A DNA stretch of 9,047 bases from an uncultured Labedella sp. (GCA_934636065.1 CAKTZW010000051.1:1-9047); one strand, 5' to 3'. Positions 1-6,211 are shown, counted from the first letter of the stretch. Numbers and translations: made by a program. The notes: generated by a model from the sequence alone, not told the origin.

Positions 1-462
1 ACGCTGAGCGATGGCAGCTACGTGGTCGTCTGGCAGTCGAAGCCCGCCCAGGGAACCGGCGACATCAGCGACTGGGGCCTCTTCGCCCAGCGCTACGCCG
101 CCGACGGCACTCGGCTCGGCGGCGAATTCACGATCAACACCAACCTCACCGGCGACCAGTCGCAGCCGTCGATCGCGGCGCTCGACGGCGTCGACATGCT
201 CTTCGTGGGCCCGTTCGACCTCTCCGCTTCGCTCGGCATCACGATCGACGAGCTCCTGGACGACGAGAGCGAGTCCTCCGCCCTGTCCCGCGTCGCCGCG
301 GCTGCCCGCACTGCGGGGATCCGCTTCGGCGCCTTCGCCGGCGTACCCGAGCGCGCCGACCGGTTCGTGCGCCGCGGCGCGGACTTCGTCGAGACCGTGA
401 GCGACCTCGACGCGATCGCCCGCGGCGTCGCCGCCGCCCGCGCCGCTCGCCCCTCCTCGTAG
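1..462 (+). CDS. Chimeric reading frame: RTX/cadherin-type repeat fragment joined to C-terminal part of an HpcH/HpaI aldolase (5' end outside window)
   Basis: The frame is open from base 1 to the TAG at 460-462, so the true start lies outside the window; the first in-window start codon is a GTG at 22. Codons 1-57 read LSDGSYVVVWQS, then LFAQRYAADG, GGEFTINTN and GDQSQPSIAALDG. This is the repeat pattern of large secreted calcium-binding or adhesin proteins. From codon ~63 the protein changes to VDMLFVGPFDLSASLG, ends with a GVPERADRFVRRGADFV stretch, and matches the last third of HpcH/HpaI (2,4-dihydroxyhept-2-enedioate-type) aldolases. The N-terminal part of the aldolase barrel, which carries most catalytic and metal-binding residues, is absent, so aldolase activity from this product is unlikely. 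The two families are not known to me as fused, and both contain an IAALDG-like motif at the join. An assembly chimera or a real recombination could each explain this. Family calls for the two halves are fairly secure; a genuine single gene is not. Confidence 0.55.
   Translation, partial: TLSDGSYVVVWQSKPAQGTGDISDWGLFAQRYAADGTRLGGEFTINTNLTGDQSQPSIAALDGVDMLFVGPFDLSASLGITIDELLDDESESSALSRVAAAARTAGIRFGAFAGVPERADRFVRRGADFVETVSDLDAIARGVAAARAARPSS
172..190 (+). other. Apparent junction between two unrelated coding sequences
   Basis: The codons for IAALDG (172-189) fit both sides. Repeat proteins of the left-hand type usually continue IAAL-DG-(G/S)-(Y/F)-VVVW, and HpcH/HpaI aldolases commonly have I-AA-x-DGVD-x-LFVGP. 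The family switch is therefore placed here, within a short GC-rich stretch that could serve as a microhomology for recombination or mis-assembly. The exact breakpoint cannot be fixed from the sequence alone. Confidence 0.5.
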
Positions 463-518
463 TCACTTTGAGCGTTATTCCGCCGGTATACCGGTAGAAG
501 AACGCTCAAAGTGGCTAC
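459..518. terminator. Long palindrome between convergent genes, likely bidirectional terminator
   Basis: CACTTTGAGCGTT (464-476) is the exact reverse complement of 501-513. Inside it, 478-480 pairs with 497-499, and the centre CCGGTATACCGG (483-494) is itself a perfect palindrome on the same axis. Outside, GTAG at 459-462 pairs with CTAC at 515-518. The whole 60-base element is one near-perfect dyad that includes the TAG stop of the upstream frame. It lies between that frame and the end of the convergent ltrA-like gene. There is no clear T-tract, so a terminator role is inferred from position and stem strength. It could instead be a member of a dispersed palindromic repeat family. Confidence 0.6.
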
Positions 519-525
519 TTCGCGA

Positions 526-551
526 GGGGGCGGGGGCGGGGGCGAGGGGGG
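526..551 (+). other. Potential G-quadruplex motif
   Basis: Four G-runs of 5, 5, 5 and 6 bases lie at 526-530, 532-536, 538-542 and 546-551. They are separated by loops of 1, 1 and 3 bases. This fits the classical intramolecular G-quadruplex pattern with unusually long runs and very short loops. It sits two bases beyond the stop codon of the minus-strand ltrA-like gene, where it appears as C-runs in that transcript. Confidence 0.6.
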
Positions 552-553
552 CG

Positions 554-1711
554 CTACTTCGTGACCTCGAGGACGACCACGGTCGCGACCATGGCGACGG
601 CTGCCAGCACGAGGCTGAACGGACCGAGGGCGCTCGCGGCGATCGCGAGGGCCAGCAGGACGACCGCGACATTCGCCCACCGGGGCAGCCGGTCGCGGAG
701 GGCCAGGAACCAGATTCCGAGGACGAACAGGGCGACGGGCACCGTCGTGGTCGCGGCCGCTGTGACCCCGTCGAGGTGGGTCTGATGGGTGTCGTGGTCG
801 ATCGCGACCTCGATGCCGGCGGAGAAGGCGCCAGCCGCGGCGAAGATGACGTAGTGCACGTACCCGAAGACGAAGGAGCCGCGCAGCGTCGCGAGCCGTT
901 CGTGTTGCGGGCGGGCGAAGTACACCCACCACATCCCGGCGGCGAGCGCGAGTCCCGTCACCGCGATCGTCACGAGCGGGCCGATCTCCTCGCTGTGGTG
1001 GATCGCGTCGATGATCGCGTTCGCGGAGGCGAGGATCGACTCGCCGAGCAGGATGAGCGTGAACAGCCCGTACCGCTCGGTGATGTGATGCGGGTGGGAG
1101 GGCGTCGAGTTGGGCCGCTGGGCCCAGACCGGGATCGCGACCTCGATCAGGGCGAGCAGCACGAAGCCGACCGCCTGCGCGCCGTCCGGAACGGCCAGCA
1201 ACCACACGACCCACAGCACCTGCACCCCCGCGATGGCGACGGCGTGGCGCACGGCCGTCGCCCGGTATTCCGCGGAACTCAGCGCCGCGCGGATCCACTG
1301 CGCGACCATCACGACGCGCATGAGGACGTAGCCGGTCACCGCGAGGCCGTAGTCGCCGTCGGCCATCGCCGGGCCGGCGCCCGCGGCGAGCACGAGCGCA
1401 CCACCCATCTGCGCGATCGTCGCGACGCGGTAGAGCCAGTCGTCCGTGTCGAAGGACGTCGCGAACCACGTGAAGTTCATCCAGGCCCACCAGATCCCGA
1501 AGAAGACCATGAGGTACGGCCCGATGCCGCTCGCGATGTGTCCCTCGGTCTCGAGGTGATGGAGATTCTGCGAGGCGATCGCGACGGAGACGACGAAGAC
1601 GAGGTCGAAGAAGAGCTCGAGCGGACTCGCGGTGCGATGGGGTTGGTCGGGGTCGCGGGCGGTCATGCGCGCGAGTCCGATGCGGGAACGGAGCGGGGCG
1701 GGAGCGCTCAT
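554..1711 (-). CDS. Low temperature requirement protein A (LtrA) family membrane protein
   Basis: The 385-residue product is a polytopic inner-membrane protein of the LtrA family. The family is named from a Listeria gene needed for growth in the cold; its biochemical activity is not established. The family signature ELFFDLVFV is at residues 32-40. A second conserved block, HHITERYGLFTLILLGESIL, is at 208-227 and its charged residues fall in a membrane context. Repeated hydrophobic stretches (for example 64-82, 97-112, 157-174, 180-195, 245-262, 325-338, 347-380) cover most of the length, which is normal for the family. The ATG at 1711 is preceded by GAGAAGG about six bases upstream. A later ATG (residue 16) is possible because residues 1-25 are poorly conserved and charged. 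The glycosyltransferase gene lies 63 bases upstream on the same strand, so co-transcription is possible. The 3' end faces the palindrome at 459-518. Confidence 0.93.
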   Translation of the reverse strand: MSAPAPLRSRIGLARMTARDPDQPHRTASPLELFFDLVFVVSVAIASQNLHHLETEGHIASGIGPYLMVFFGIWWAWMNFTWFATSFDTDDWLYRVATIAQMGGALVLAAGAGPAMADGDYGLAVTGYVLMRVVMVAQWIRAALSSAEYRATAVRHAVAIAGVQVLWVVWLLAVPDGAQAVGFVLLALIEVAIPVWAQRPNSTPSHPHHITERYGLFTLILLGESILASANAIIDAIHHSEEIGPLVTIAVTGLALAAGMWWVYFARPQHERLATLRGSFVFGYVHYVIFAAAGAFSAGIEVAIDHDTHQTHLDGVTAAATTTVPVALFVLGIWFLALRDRLPRWANVAVVLLALAIAASALGPFSLVLAAVAMVATVVVLEVTK

Positions 1712-1774
1712 CGGGGCCTTCTCGTCGGGGCGAGGAGGAGCCCTGCGCCGCCTCGGACGATACCAGCGGAGGCG

Positions 1775-3064
1775 TCACGGCACGGTGACGGACTGCAACT
1801 CCTCCTCGATCGCGGCGAACGCGTCGTGACGGGCGATCGACGAGCGCAACAGCGCGGCCCGATCAGCGTACGAGCCGTCGGACAGGATCCGGTCGACGGC
1901 TCGTCCGATCGCCTCCGGCGTCGGGGAACCGGTGCGGAGGTCGATGCCCGCCCCCGACCAGCGCACGCGCGCGGCGACCTCCGGCTTGTCCTCGGTGTCA
2001 CCGGCCACGATGAGGGGAACACCGTGAGCCAGGGCGTGCTGGACTCCGCCGTATCCGCCGTTCGTGATCATGAGCCGGGTCCGGGGGAGCAGCCGCTCAT
2101 AGTCGAGGTAACGCGCCGCCAGCGCATGGGGCGGGAGCGCTCCGAGGGAGTCGACGGGCCGTCCCCCCGCGCTCACGACGACGAGGACGTCGCGGCGCGC
2201 AAGTGCCTCGAGCGCGGGGCGGATCAGCCGGGTGACGTCGTGGTTGTCGATCGTGCCCTGGGTCAGGTGGACGACGGGACGGGGCCCGTCGAGCTCGTCC
2301 CACCACTCGGGCAGCGGCTCGTCGGGTCGAGCGCCCGCGACGACGGGGCCGACGAATCGTGTAGTCGGCGAGAGATCCCTCCGCGGGTACTCGAACTCGG
2401 GGACGCACAACTGCAGGAAGCGGTCGGAGTAGGGCGCGGGGTCCATGGCGAACGAGCGCAGCCGCACGCCCGACGCCTCGAGGAAGACCCGCTCGGCGAG
2501 CTTCTGCGTGTCCCGGAAGAGGACCGTCCGCGCGAGGGTGTTGAGGGCGACGTTCCGCAGCGTTCCGAGCGTCGAGTGCGACGGCGCGAGCCCCATGCCG
2601 TTCGGGGCGACGTCGCGGCTCGGCTGGGCGAGCGGATTGACGCCGAGCGCGATCACCGGCGGCCGGTCTCCGCGCCGTCGTTCGTCCATCACGAGCGGCC
2701 CGAGCGCGATGAAGAGGCCGTCGACGAGGACCGCGTCCGGCCGGTATCGCTCGATCAGCGCCGTCGCCGCGGCGTACTGGTCGGGGATGGGGCGGACGAA
2801 GAGCGTCTGGATGTCGTACTGCGCGCGAGCCAGGCCACGGTATCGGTCGCGGTCGGGCAGGGAGGAGTCCGGGTCGCGGTCGTCGAAGTCGGCGGCACCG
2901 GTCAGCGCGTGGAACTCGAGGTCGAGCTCGGCGGCGCGATCCGCGAACCGGCTGCCCGTCAGGAGGATGATGCGGTGGCCGCGGGCGCGGAGGCGCTCCG
3001 CGACGGCGAGGAGCGGCGCGACGTGCCCGTGCACGGGCGTCACACACAGGAGATAGGTGGCCAT
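1775..3064 (-). CDS. GT1-family (UGT/MGT-like) glycosyltransferase
   Basis: The 429-residue product has the two-domain GT-B layout of nucleotide-sugar-dependent glycosyltransferases of the UGT/macrolide glycosyltransferase type, which move a sugar from a UDP- or dTDP-sugar to a small lipophilic acceptor. The N-terminal acceptor domain starts with the typical CVTPVHGHVAPLLAVAERL block (residues 7-25). The C-terminal donor-binding domain carries NGGYGGVQHALAHGVPLIVA (335-354), then DTEDKPEVAARV (355-366) and WSGAGI, which is the conserved donor-site region. It has no signal peptide and is presumably cytosolic. Length is normal. The ATG at 3064 has GGAAAG six bases upstream. It is transcribed divergently from a TetR-family regulator 36 bases away, which suggests local repression by that regulator and a ligand that is perhaps the acceptor; this is inference. 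The acceptor cannot be predicted. Confidence 0.92.
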   Translation of the reverse strand: MATYLLCVTPVHGHVAPLLAVAERLRARGHRIILLTGSRFADRAAELDLEFHALTGAADFDDRDPDSSLPDRDRYRGLARAQYDIQTLFVRPIPDQYAAATALIERYRPDAVLVDGLFIALGPLVMDERRRGDRPPVIALGVNPLAQPSRDVAPNGMGLAPSHSTLGTLRNVALNTLARTVLFRDTQKLAERVFLEASGVRLRSFAMDPAPYSDRFLQLCVPEFEYPRRDLSPTTRFVGPVVAGARPDEPLPEWWDELDGPRPVVHLTQGTIDNHDVTRLIRPALEALARRDVLVVVSAGGRPVDSLGALPPHALAARYLDYERLLPRTRLMITNGGYGGVQHALAHGVPLIVAGDTEDKPEVAARVRWSGAGIDLRTGSPTPEAIGRAVDRILSDGSYADRAALLRSSIARHDAFAAIEEELQSVTVP

Positions 3065-3100
3065 TGGTCTTTCCGGGTTGTTGGCTAAGCTGTCGGACTA
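3065..3100. promoter_or_regulatory. Short divergent promoter/operator region between glycosyltransferase and TetR regulator
   Basis: Only 36 bases separate the two start codons, so both promoters must overlap each other or the coding ends. On the plus strand, TTGGTC (3064-3069) and TAAGCT (3086-3091), spaced by 16 bases, could be the regulator's -35/-10. Transcription would then start near the ATG at 3101 (leaderless or nearly so). On the minus strand GGAAAG serves as ribosome binding site for the glycosyltransferase. CTAATGAAT at 3098-3106 overlaps the regulator's start codon and recurs inverted at 3776-3784, so it is one candidate for part of an operator. No convincing long dyad was found. 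Confidence 0.4.
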
Positions 3101-3784
3101 ATGAATACGGACGGGCGCGGAAACGCCGGCAAGACTTCGCGGACGTACACCTCCGCGGTGCGGGAAGCCGAGGCGGCTCGGACACGCGAGCGGATCGTGT
3201 CCGCCGCCGAGAGGCTCTTCGTGCGCGACGGCTACGCGGCGACGCCGCTGCGGGCGGTCGCGGTCGAGGCGGGCGTCTCCGTCCAGTCGGTCCAGCTGGC
3301 CGGACCGAAGTCGTCGCTGCTGATCGCCGCGTTCGAGCGGGCGTTCGCGGGGGACGAAGGGCGTCATCCGCTTGCCGACCGGGCGGAGATGCGCGAGATC
3401 CTCGCCGAGCCGGAGGATGCCGTGGCCCTCACGCGCTACGCCGCGTTCATCGCCGCGGCCAATCGGCGGACGGGGCGGTTGTGGCGGGCGATGACGGCCG
3501 CCGCGGATGCCGACGCGGCCGTCCGTGCGGCGGTCGAAGACCTCGACGGGCGCCGACGGGCGGAACTGCGGGCCGGCGGCGACTGGCTCGTGTCGCGCGG
3601 GCTCGTGGCTCCCGAACGCGCGGCCGAGGCGACCGACGTGCTCGGCTTCCTCACGCAACCGGACTCCTATCACTACTTCGTCGACGACTCCGGGTGGTCG
3701 CCCGCTCGGTACGAGACGTGGTTGCGCACGTCCATCGAGCGGATGGTCCTCTCGTCGTCCCGAGGAGAGACTAGCATTCATTAG
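3101..3784 (+). CDS. TetR/AcrR-family transcriptional regulator
   Basis: The 227-residue product has a TetR-type N-terminal helix-turn-helix domain at about residues 28-80: RERIVSAAERLFVRDGY, then AVEAGVSVQSVQLAGPKSSLL. This is the usual pattern of helix 1, turn, recognition helix and the K-x-x-LL segment. The remaining ~145 residues are an all-helical ligand-binding and dimerisation domain with no recognisable specificity. Members bind palindromic operators as dimers and release DNA on binding a small molecule. Because it is divergent from the glycosyltransferase with a 36-base gap, it most likely represses that gene and itself. The 16 residues before the HTH are basic and variable. The ATG at 3101 may be the first transcribed codon or close to it, since no Shine-Dalgarno sequence precedes it. 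Confidence 0.93.
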   Translation: MNTDGRGNAGKTSRTYTSAVREAEAARTRERIVSAAERLFVRDGYAATPLRAVAVEAGVSVQSVQLAGPKSSLLIAAFERAFAGDEGRHPLADRAEMREILAEPEDAVALTRYAAFIAAANRRTGRLWRAMTAAADADAAVRAAVEDLDGRRRAELRAGGDWLVSRGLVAPERAAEATDVLGFLTQPDSYHYFVDDSGWSPARYETWLRTSIERMVLSSSRGETSIH

Positions 3785-3882
3785 GGCGGCGCACTATCGA
3801 AAGCACCTCGGTGCGAAGGGGACCGCGATCGATGGTGCGTCGCCCGCCTCGATGCGTGGACAGCGGTCGTCGCCGGCGCCGG

Positions 3883-3888
3883 TAACCT
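3883..3888 (+). promoter_or_regulatory. -10 box (TAACCT) of a leaderless gene
   Basis: TAACCT is followed by exactly six bases and then the GTG start at 3895. That distance places the transcription start at the start codon itself. There is no Shine-Dalgarno sequence before the GTG, which fits leaderless translation. No good -35 element is visible. Confidence 0.6.
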
Positions 3889-3894
3889 GAGCGG

Positions 3895-4443
3895 GTGGAG
3901 CAGCACGTCACCGTCCGCAGTGCGCGGGACTCGGATGTCGAGGGCATCGCCGCCCTTCTCCTCGACGCCTTCGGGGCCGACGGCCGCAGAGTGGTGAGGC
4001 TCGTCGAGTCACTGCGGCCCGCGCATGTTCGCGCGGAGCTCGTCGCCGAGGTCGAGGGCGCCGTCGTCGGCCACACCCTGCTGAGTCACGCGTGGATCGA
4101 TGCGCCCCGAGCCCTCGCCGACGTCCTCGTCCTCAGCCCGCTCGCCGTCGCGACGGCGTTCCAGCGCCGAGGGATCGGGAGTGCGCTCCTGGGCGGTGCC
4201 TTCGCCTTCGCCGAGGAGCTCGGGGCGCCCGCGATCTTCCCCGAGGGCGACCCGGGCTACTACTCGCGCCAGGGCTTCGCGGCAGCCGAGCCGCTCGGTT
4301 TCGGTCGACCGAGTCCGCGCATCCCCGAGGCCGCCTTCCAGGTGGCGCTACTCGACGGCCACGAGGAGTGGATGTCGGGACCCGTCGTCTACGCCGAGCC
4401 GTTTTGGACGCACGACTGCGTCGGCCTCCGGCACGGTCGCTGA
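3895..4443 (+). CDS. GNAT-family N-acetyltransferase, YhbS-like
   Basis: The 182-residue product is a GNAT acetyltransferase that transfers an acetyl group from acetyl-CoA to an amine. The acetyl-CoA pyrophosphate-binding motif QRRGIGSALL is at residues 90-99, and the preceding beta strand is VLVLSPLAV (77-85). The later EGDPGYYSRQGF block (117-128) is characteristic of the YhbS-like (COG3153-type) branch, where P-x-YY-x-R-x-GF is conserved. The substrate is unknown. The GTG start at 3895 is chosen because a TAACCT box lies six bases upstream and the protein then begins directly with the conserved VTVRSARDSD strand and helix. The last two codons and the TGA stop lie inside a repeat arm (4434-4447), so the repeat may have set the end of the gene. 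Confidence 0.9.
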   Translation: MEQHVTVRSARDSDVEGIAALLLDAFGADGRRVVRLVESLRPAHVRAELVAEVEGAVVGHTLLSHAWIDAPRALADVLVLSPLAVATAFQRRGIGSALLGGAFAFAEELGAPAIFPEGDPGYYSRQGFAAAEPLGFGRPSPRIPEAAFQVALLDGHEEWMSGPVVYAEPFWTHDCVGLRHGR

Positions 4444-4475
4444 GCCTGGCGCGCTTCGACAGGCTCAGCGACCGG
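4434..4475. repeat. Repeat hairpin at the 3' end of the first acetyltransferase gene
   Basis: CGGTCGCTGAGCCT (4434-4447) is the exact reverse complement of AGGCTCAGCGACCG (4461-4474), giving a 14-bp stem with a 13-base loop. The right half, 4450-4475, is identical over 26 bases to 4542-4567. The left arm is a truncated inverted copy of the same element. The stem covers the end of the acetyltransferase gene including its stop codon, so it could act as a terminator or mRNA-stabilising hairpin. It belongs to the repeat cluster described below. Confidence 0.85.
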
Positions 4476-4502
4476 AGGTGGGTCTGCCCGCACGCGCCCC
4501 CA

Positions 4503-4523
4503 CGGTCCCTGAGCTTGTCGAAG
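4503..4523 (-). repeat. Inverted copy of the CTTCGACAGGCTCAG-type repeat
   Basis: Read on the minus strand, this 21-base copy differs at two positions from the matching part of the copies at 4450-4475 and 4542-4567. It has AAGCTCAGG where they have AGGCTCAGC. It can pair with either neighbour to form a larger stem-loop. Confidence 0.85.
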
Positions 4524-4541
4524 GGTGATCCCTAGGCTGCT

Positions 4542-4567
4542 CGCGCTTCGACAGGCTCAGCGACCGG
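4542..4567 (+). repeat. Direct copy of the CTTCGACAGGCTCAG-type repeat, upstream of the second acetyltransferase gene
   Basis: The 26 bases are identical to 4450-4475 and in the same orientation. Together with the inverted copy at 4503-4523 this gives a palindromic pair with a 19-base gap. The copy reaches to 16 bases before the -10 box of the next gene, so it occupies the position where a -35 element would lie. Confidence 0.9.
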
Positions 4568-4582
4568 TTCGGCGGCGCTCGA

Positions 4583-4588
4583 TACTCT
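4583..4588 (+). promoter_or_regulatory. -10 box (TACTCT) of a leaderless gene
   Basis: TACTCT is followed by six bases and then the GTG at 4595. The spacing is the same as for the genes starting at 3895 and 8356. No Shine-Dalgarno sequence is present. The expected -35 position falls in the repeat copy at 4542-4567. Confidence 0.6.
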
Positions 4589-4594
4589 GGGCGC

Positions 4595-5140
4595 GTGATG
4601 GACGACGAGCGCCGCCGCGGCTGGGACCCGGTGCTTCCGCTCGTGACACCGCGGCTTCGACTGCGGGAGCATCGCATGACGGACCTGGACGACCTCGCTC
4701 TCTTCCACGGCGACGAGCGAACGGTGCGGTATCTGCCGTGGCCGGTCCGGTCGCGCGACGACACCCGGACGGCGCTGCTGAAGAAGCTCTCCCAGCACCG
4801 CGCCCCCGCGGAGGGTGACTGGCTCGTGCTCGCGGTCGAGGAGAGCGCCACCGGCACGGTGATCGGCGAGGTCGACCTGCGTCGCGGTCCCCTCGGCCAC
4901 GCCGACATCGGCTGGGTCGTCCGCCGCGACCGTCAGGGACTCGGGCTCGCGTCCGAGGCGGTCCGCGAGATGATGCGGCTCGCGACGGATGACTTCGGCG
5001 TCACGACGATCGACGCCCACATCCTGCCGGGCAACACCGCGTCCGAGCGCTTCGCCGAACGCCACGGCTTCGTGCGCGTCACCCCGCAGGCGATGTGCCG
5101 CACGAGGAGCACCCGACGCGCGCGTTCCGGTGGACGGTGA
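4595..5140 (+). CDS. GNAT-family N-acetyltransferase, RimJ/RimL-like, with probable 3' frameshift
   Basis: This is a GNAT acetyltransferase of the RimJ/RimL-like type (Acetyltransf_3 fold). It starts with TPRLRLREHRMTDLDDLA (residues 18-35), has a LVLAVEE strand and a VIGEVDLRRG strand. The acetyl-CoA-binding motif RQGLGLASEAV is at 113-123, and the family's NTASERFAERHGFVRV is at 147-162. After residue ~166 the frame reads an arginine-rich tail to a TGA at 5138-5140. The next frame over the same bases (5092-5145) reads DVPHEEHPTRAFRWTVR and then TGA. This looks like the proper family C-terminus, so a single base seems to be missing at about 5089-5092. The core enzyme is complete, but the last ~15 residues differ. 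The start is GTG 4595, six bases after TACTCT; ATG 4598 follows directly and is an alternative. The substrate is unknown. Confidence 0.85.
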   Translation: MMDDERRRGWDPVLPLVTPRLRLREHRMTDLDDLALFHGDERTVRYLPWPVRSRDDTRTALLKKLSQHRAPAEGDWLVLAVEESATGTVIGEVDLRRGPLGHADIGWVVRRDRQGLGLASEAVREMMRLATDDFGVTTIDAHILPGNTASERFAERHGFVRVTPQAMCRTRSTRRARSGGR

Positions 5141-5186
5141 GGTGACGACGCCCTCGGCACGCCGGGACCGGCGCGAGCGTTCTGCT

Positions 5187-5711
5187 CTAGCGCGGCGCCC
5201 GGACAGTGAGGCTACCCATCACCGGGTTGATCAGGTCGGCTGAGCCGTCCTCGTGAACGGTCAGGGTGTAGTCACCGAGGCGCACGACGCCGTGCTGAGA
5301 GTTCGCATCGGCAACGGCGGTGAGGAGCTCGGCTCCCTCGAGGTCACGGAGCTCGATCGTGGCCTGCGGGTTGCGCCGACGGCCAAGGGGTGACCGGTGT
5401 CCGAGGAGGAAGCCGAGACGGGGATCCTCCTGTGTCTCGAAGGTCGAACGGTTGACGCGGCGGGTCTTGCCCTCCGGCGCTTCCAGCACGTGCGTGGATC
5501 CGGTCACCGCCCATGCGCCGATGATCTCGTCATTGTGGATGGAGAGGATGAGACGGACGCGCTCGGCTTTCTCGCGGTCCATCGCCCACGCACCGCGGGC
5601 AGCCTCCTCGCGAGAGATCGCGAACCCCTGCTGGATGGCGATCTCGCTTTGTCGAGGCCAGACCACGAGGACGAGATCAGTGGAGTCGTATAGATGAAGG
5701 TCATTGCTCAT
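5187..5711 (-). CDS. Hypothetical protein, possible PUA/EVE-like fold
   Basis: I do not recognise this 174-residue protein with certainty. From the ATG at 5711 it begins MSNDLHLYDSTDLVLVVWP, then a basic/helical segment ISREEAARGAWAMDREKAER (residues 32-51). A strand-turn-strand pair follows, RLILSIHNDEIIGAWAV (53-69). This order (W, then a short helix, then L-x-I-x-x-x-x-I-x-G-x-W-x-V) loosely resembles small PUA/EVE-like modified-base-binding domains, but that is inference. The C-terminal half ends with a short beta-rich stretch (VRLGDYTLTVHEDGSADLIN). There is no signal peptide or membrane segment. A TTG 21 bases further upstream is an alternative start, but the ATG is preferred. The gene is divergent from the SLATT-RT operon and shares its lower-GC codon use, so it may be part of the same island. 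It is convergent with the acetyltransferase at 4595. Confidence 0.7.
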   Translation of the reverse strand: MSNDLHLYDSTDLVLVVWPRQSEIAIQQGFAISREEAARGAWAMDREKAERVRLILSIHNDEIIGAWAVTGSTHVLEAPEGKTRRVNRSTFETQEDPRLGFLLGHRSPLGRRRNPQATIELRDLEGAELLTAVADANSQHGVVRLGDYTLTVHEDGSADLINPVMGSLTVRAPR

Positions 5712-6182
5712 ATTTGGGAATTTAGTATACAAACAGATAAATATCTATAGATAGAAGTATAAGGAGAGTCGTATATCGATGGCTTCTGCGCAGCAGGCCA
5801 TCGGCGGATGTCCGTGGCGAGCAGCGCAGACTCGCCCACGTAAGGGTTGATTTCGGTGCCGGCGCGGGTGCACTTCCAACGTCGAGCCGCCTTCGTCACG
5901 GACGACCGAGAGCCGCGTGTAGAGGTTGAGTAACTAATAGCGCCGATCGCCCGGACGCACGACGGCGCGTGGTGGCCGCCGCGGTGAAGCCTCCGATGAG
6001 CGGTGAGGCGCCCGTGTAAACCGAGCCTCAGGACTGGCGTGCTGTAGCCCAATTTGGGTATCCACGACAGTGCAGGCGTGCACTAGGTTCAGTTAGGGCT
6101 CGGCTGCTAGCTCGCTTCCGCGGGCGTTACTGAAAGAATGCGGCGCTGCCGCTCGCCTTGAGGCGAAGCTCGTCACCGGGCG

Positions 6183-6211
6183 TTGATTGATTGCACGACC
6201 GTTGCTATTGC
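6183..6211 (+). promoter_or_regulatory. Possible promoter of the SLATT-RT operon
   Basis: TTGATT (6183-6188) and TATTGC (6206-6211) are spaced by 17 bases, about 30 bases before the start codon of the membrane protein gene. The match is only moderate. The -10 candidate sits inside the hairpin 6200-6215. A promoter further upstream, which would place the hairpins in the transcript, is equally possible. Confidence 0.25.

Noticed and set aside
93..1778. Long open frame of 561 codons on the minus strand
   Set aside because: It overlaps the ltrA-like gene in another frame on the same strand, and its product is an arginine/proline-rich low-complexity sequence with no domain.
776..3088. Long open frame of 770 codons on the plus strand across the ltrA-like and glycosyltransferase genes
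   Set aside because: It lies antisense to two well-recognised genes. Its product is low-complexity and rich in Arg, Gly, Asp and Glu, as expected from the GC bias of the opposite strand.
3802..3813. Small hairpin GCACC-TC-GGTGC after the TetR-family gene as a terminator
   Set aside because: The stem is only 5 bp, the loop is too small and no T-tract follows on the plus strand.
5712..5732. TTG start at 5732 for the hypothetical minus-strand gene
   Set aside because: The TATACT box (5724-5729) and AT-rich promoter-like DNA overlap this extension, and an ATG at 5711 is available.
5800..5812. Possible attachment-site copy of the tRNA-Gly 3' end (GCGGATG)
   Set aside because: Only seven bases match the tRNA end, which is within chance. 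No longer direct repeat of the tRNA 3' region was found in the island, and no integrase gene is present.
5708..6052. Minus-strand open frame of 114 codons in the gene-free region upstream of the SLATT gene
   Set aside because: No recognisable domain, no ribosome binding site and mixed composition. It would also overlap the promoter and start of the gene at 5187-5711, so it is treated as non-coding.
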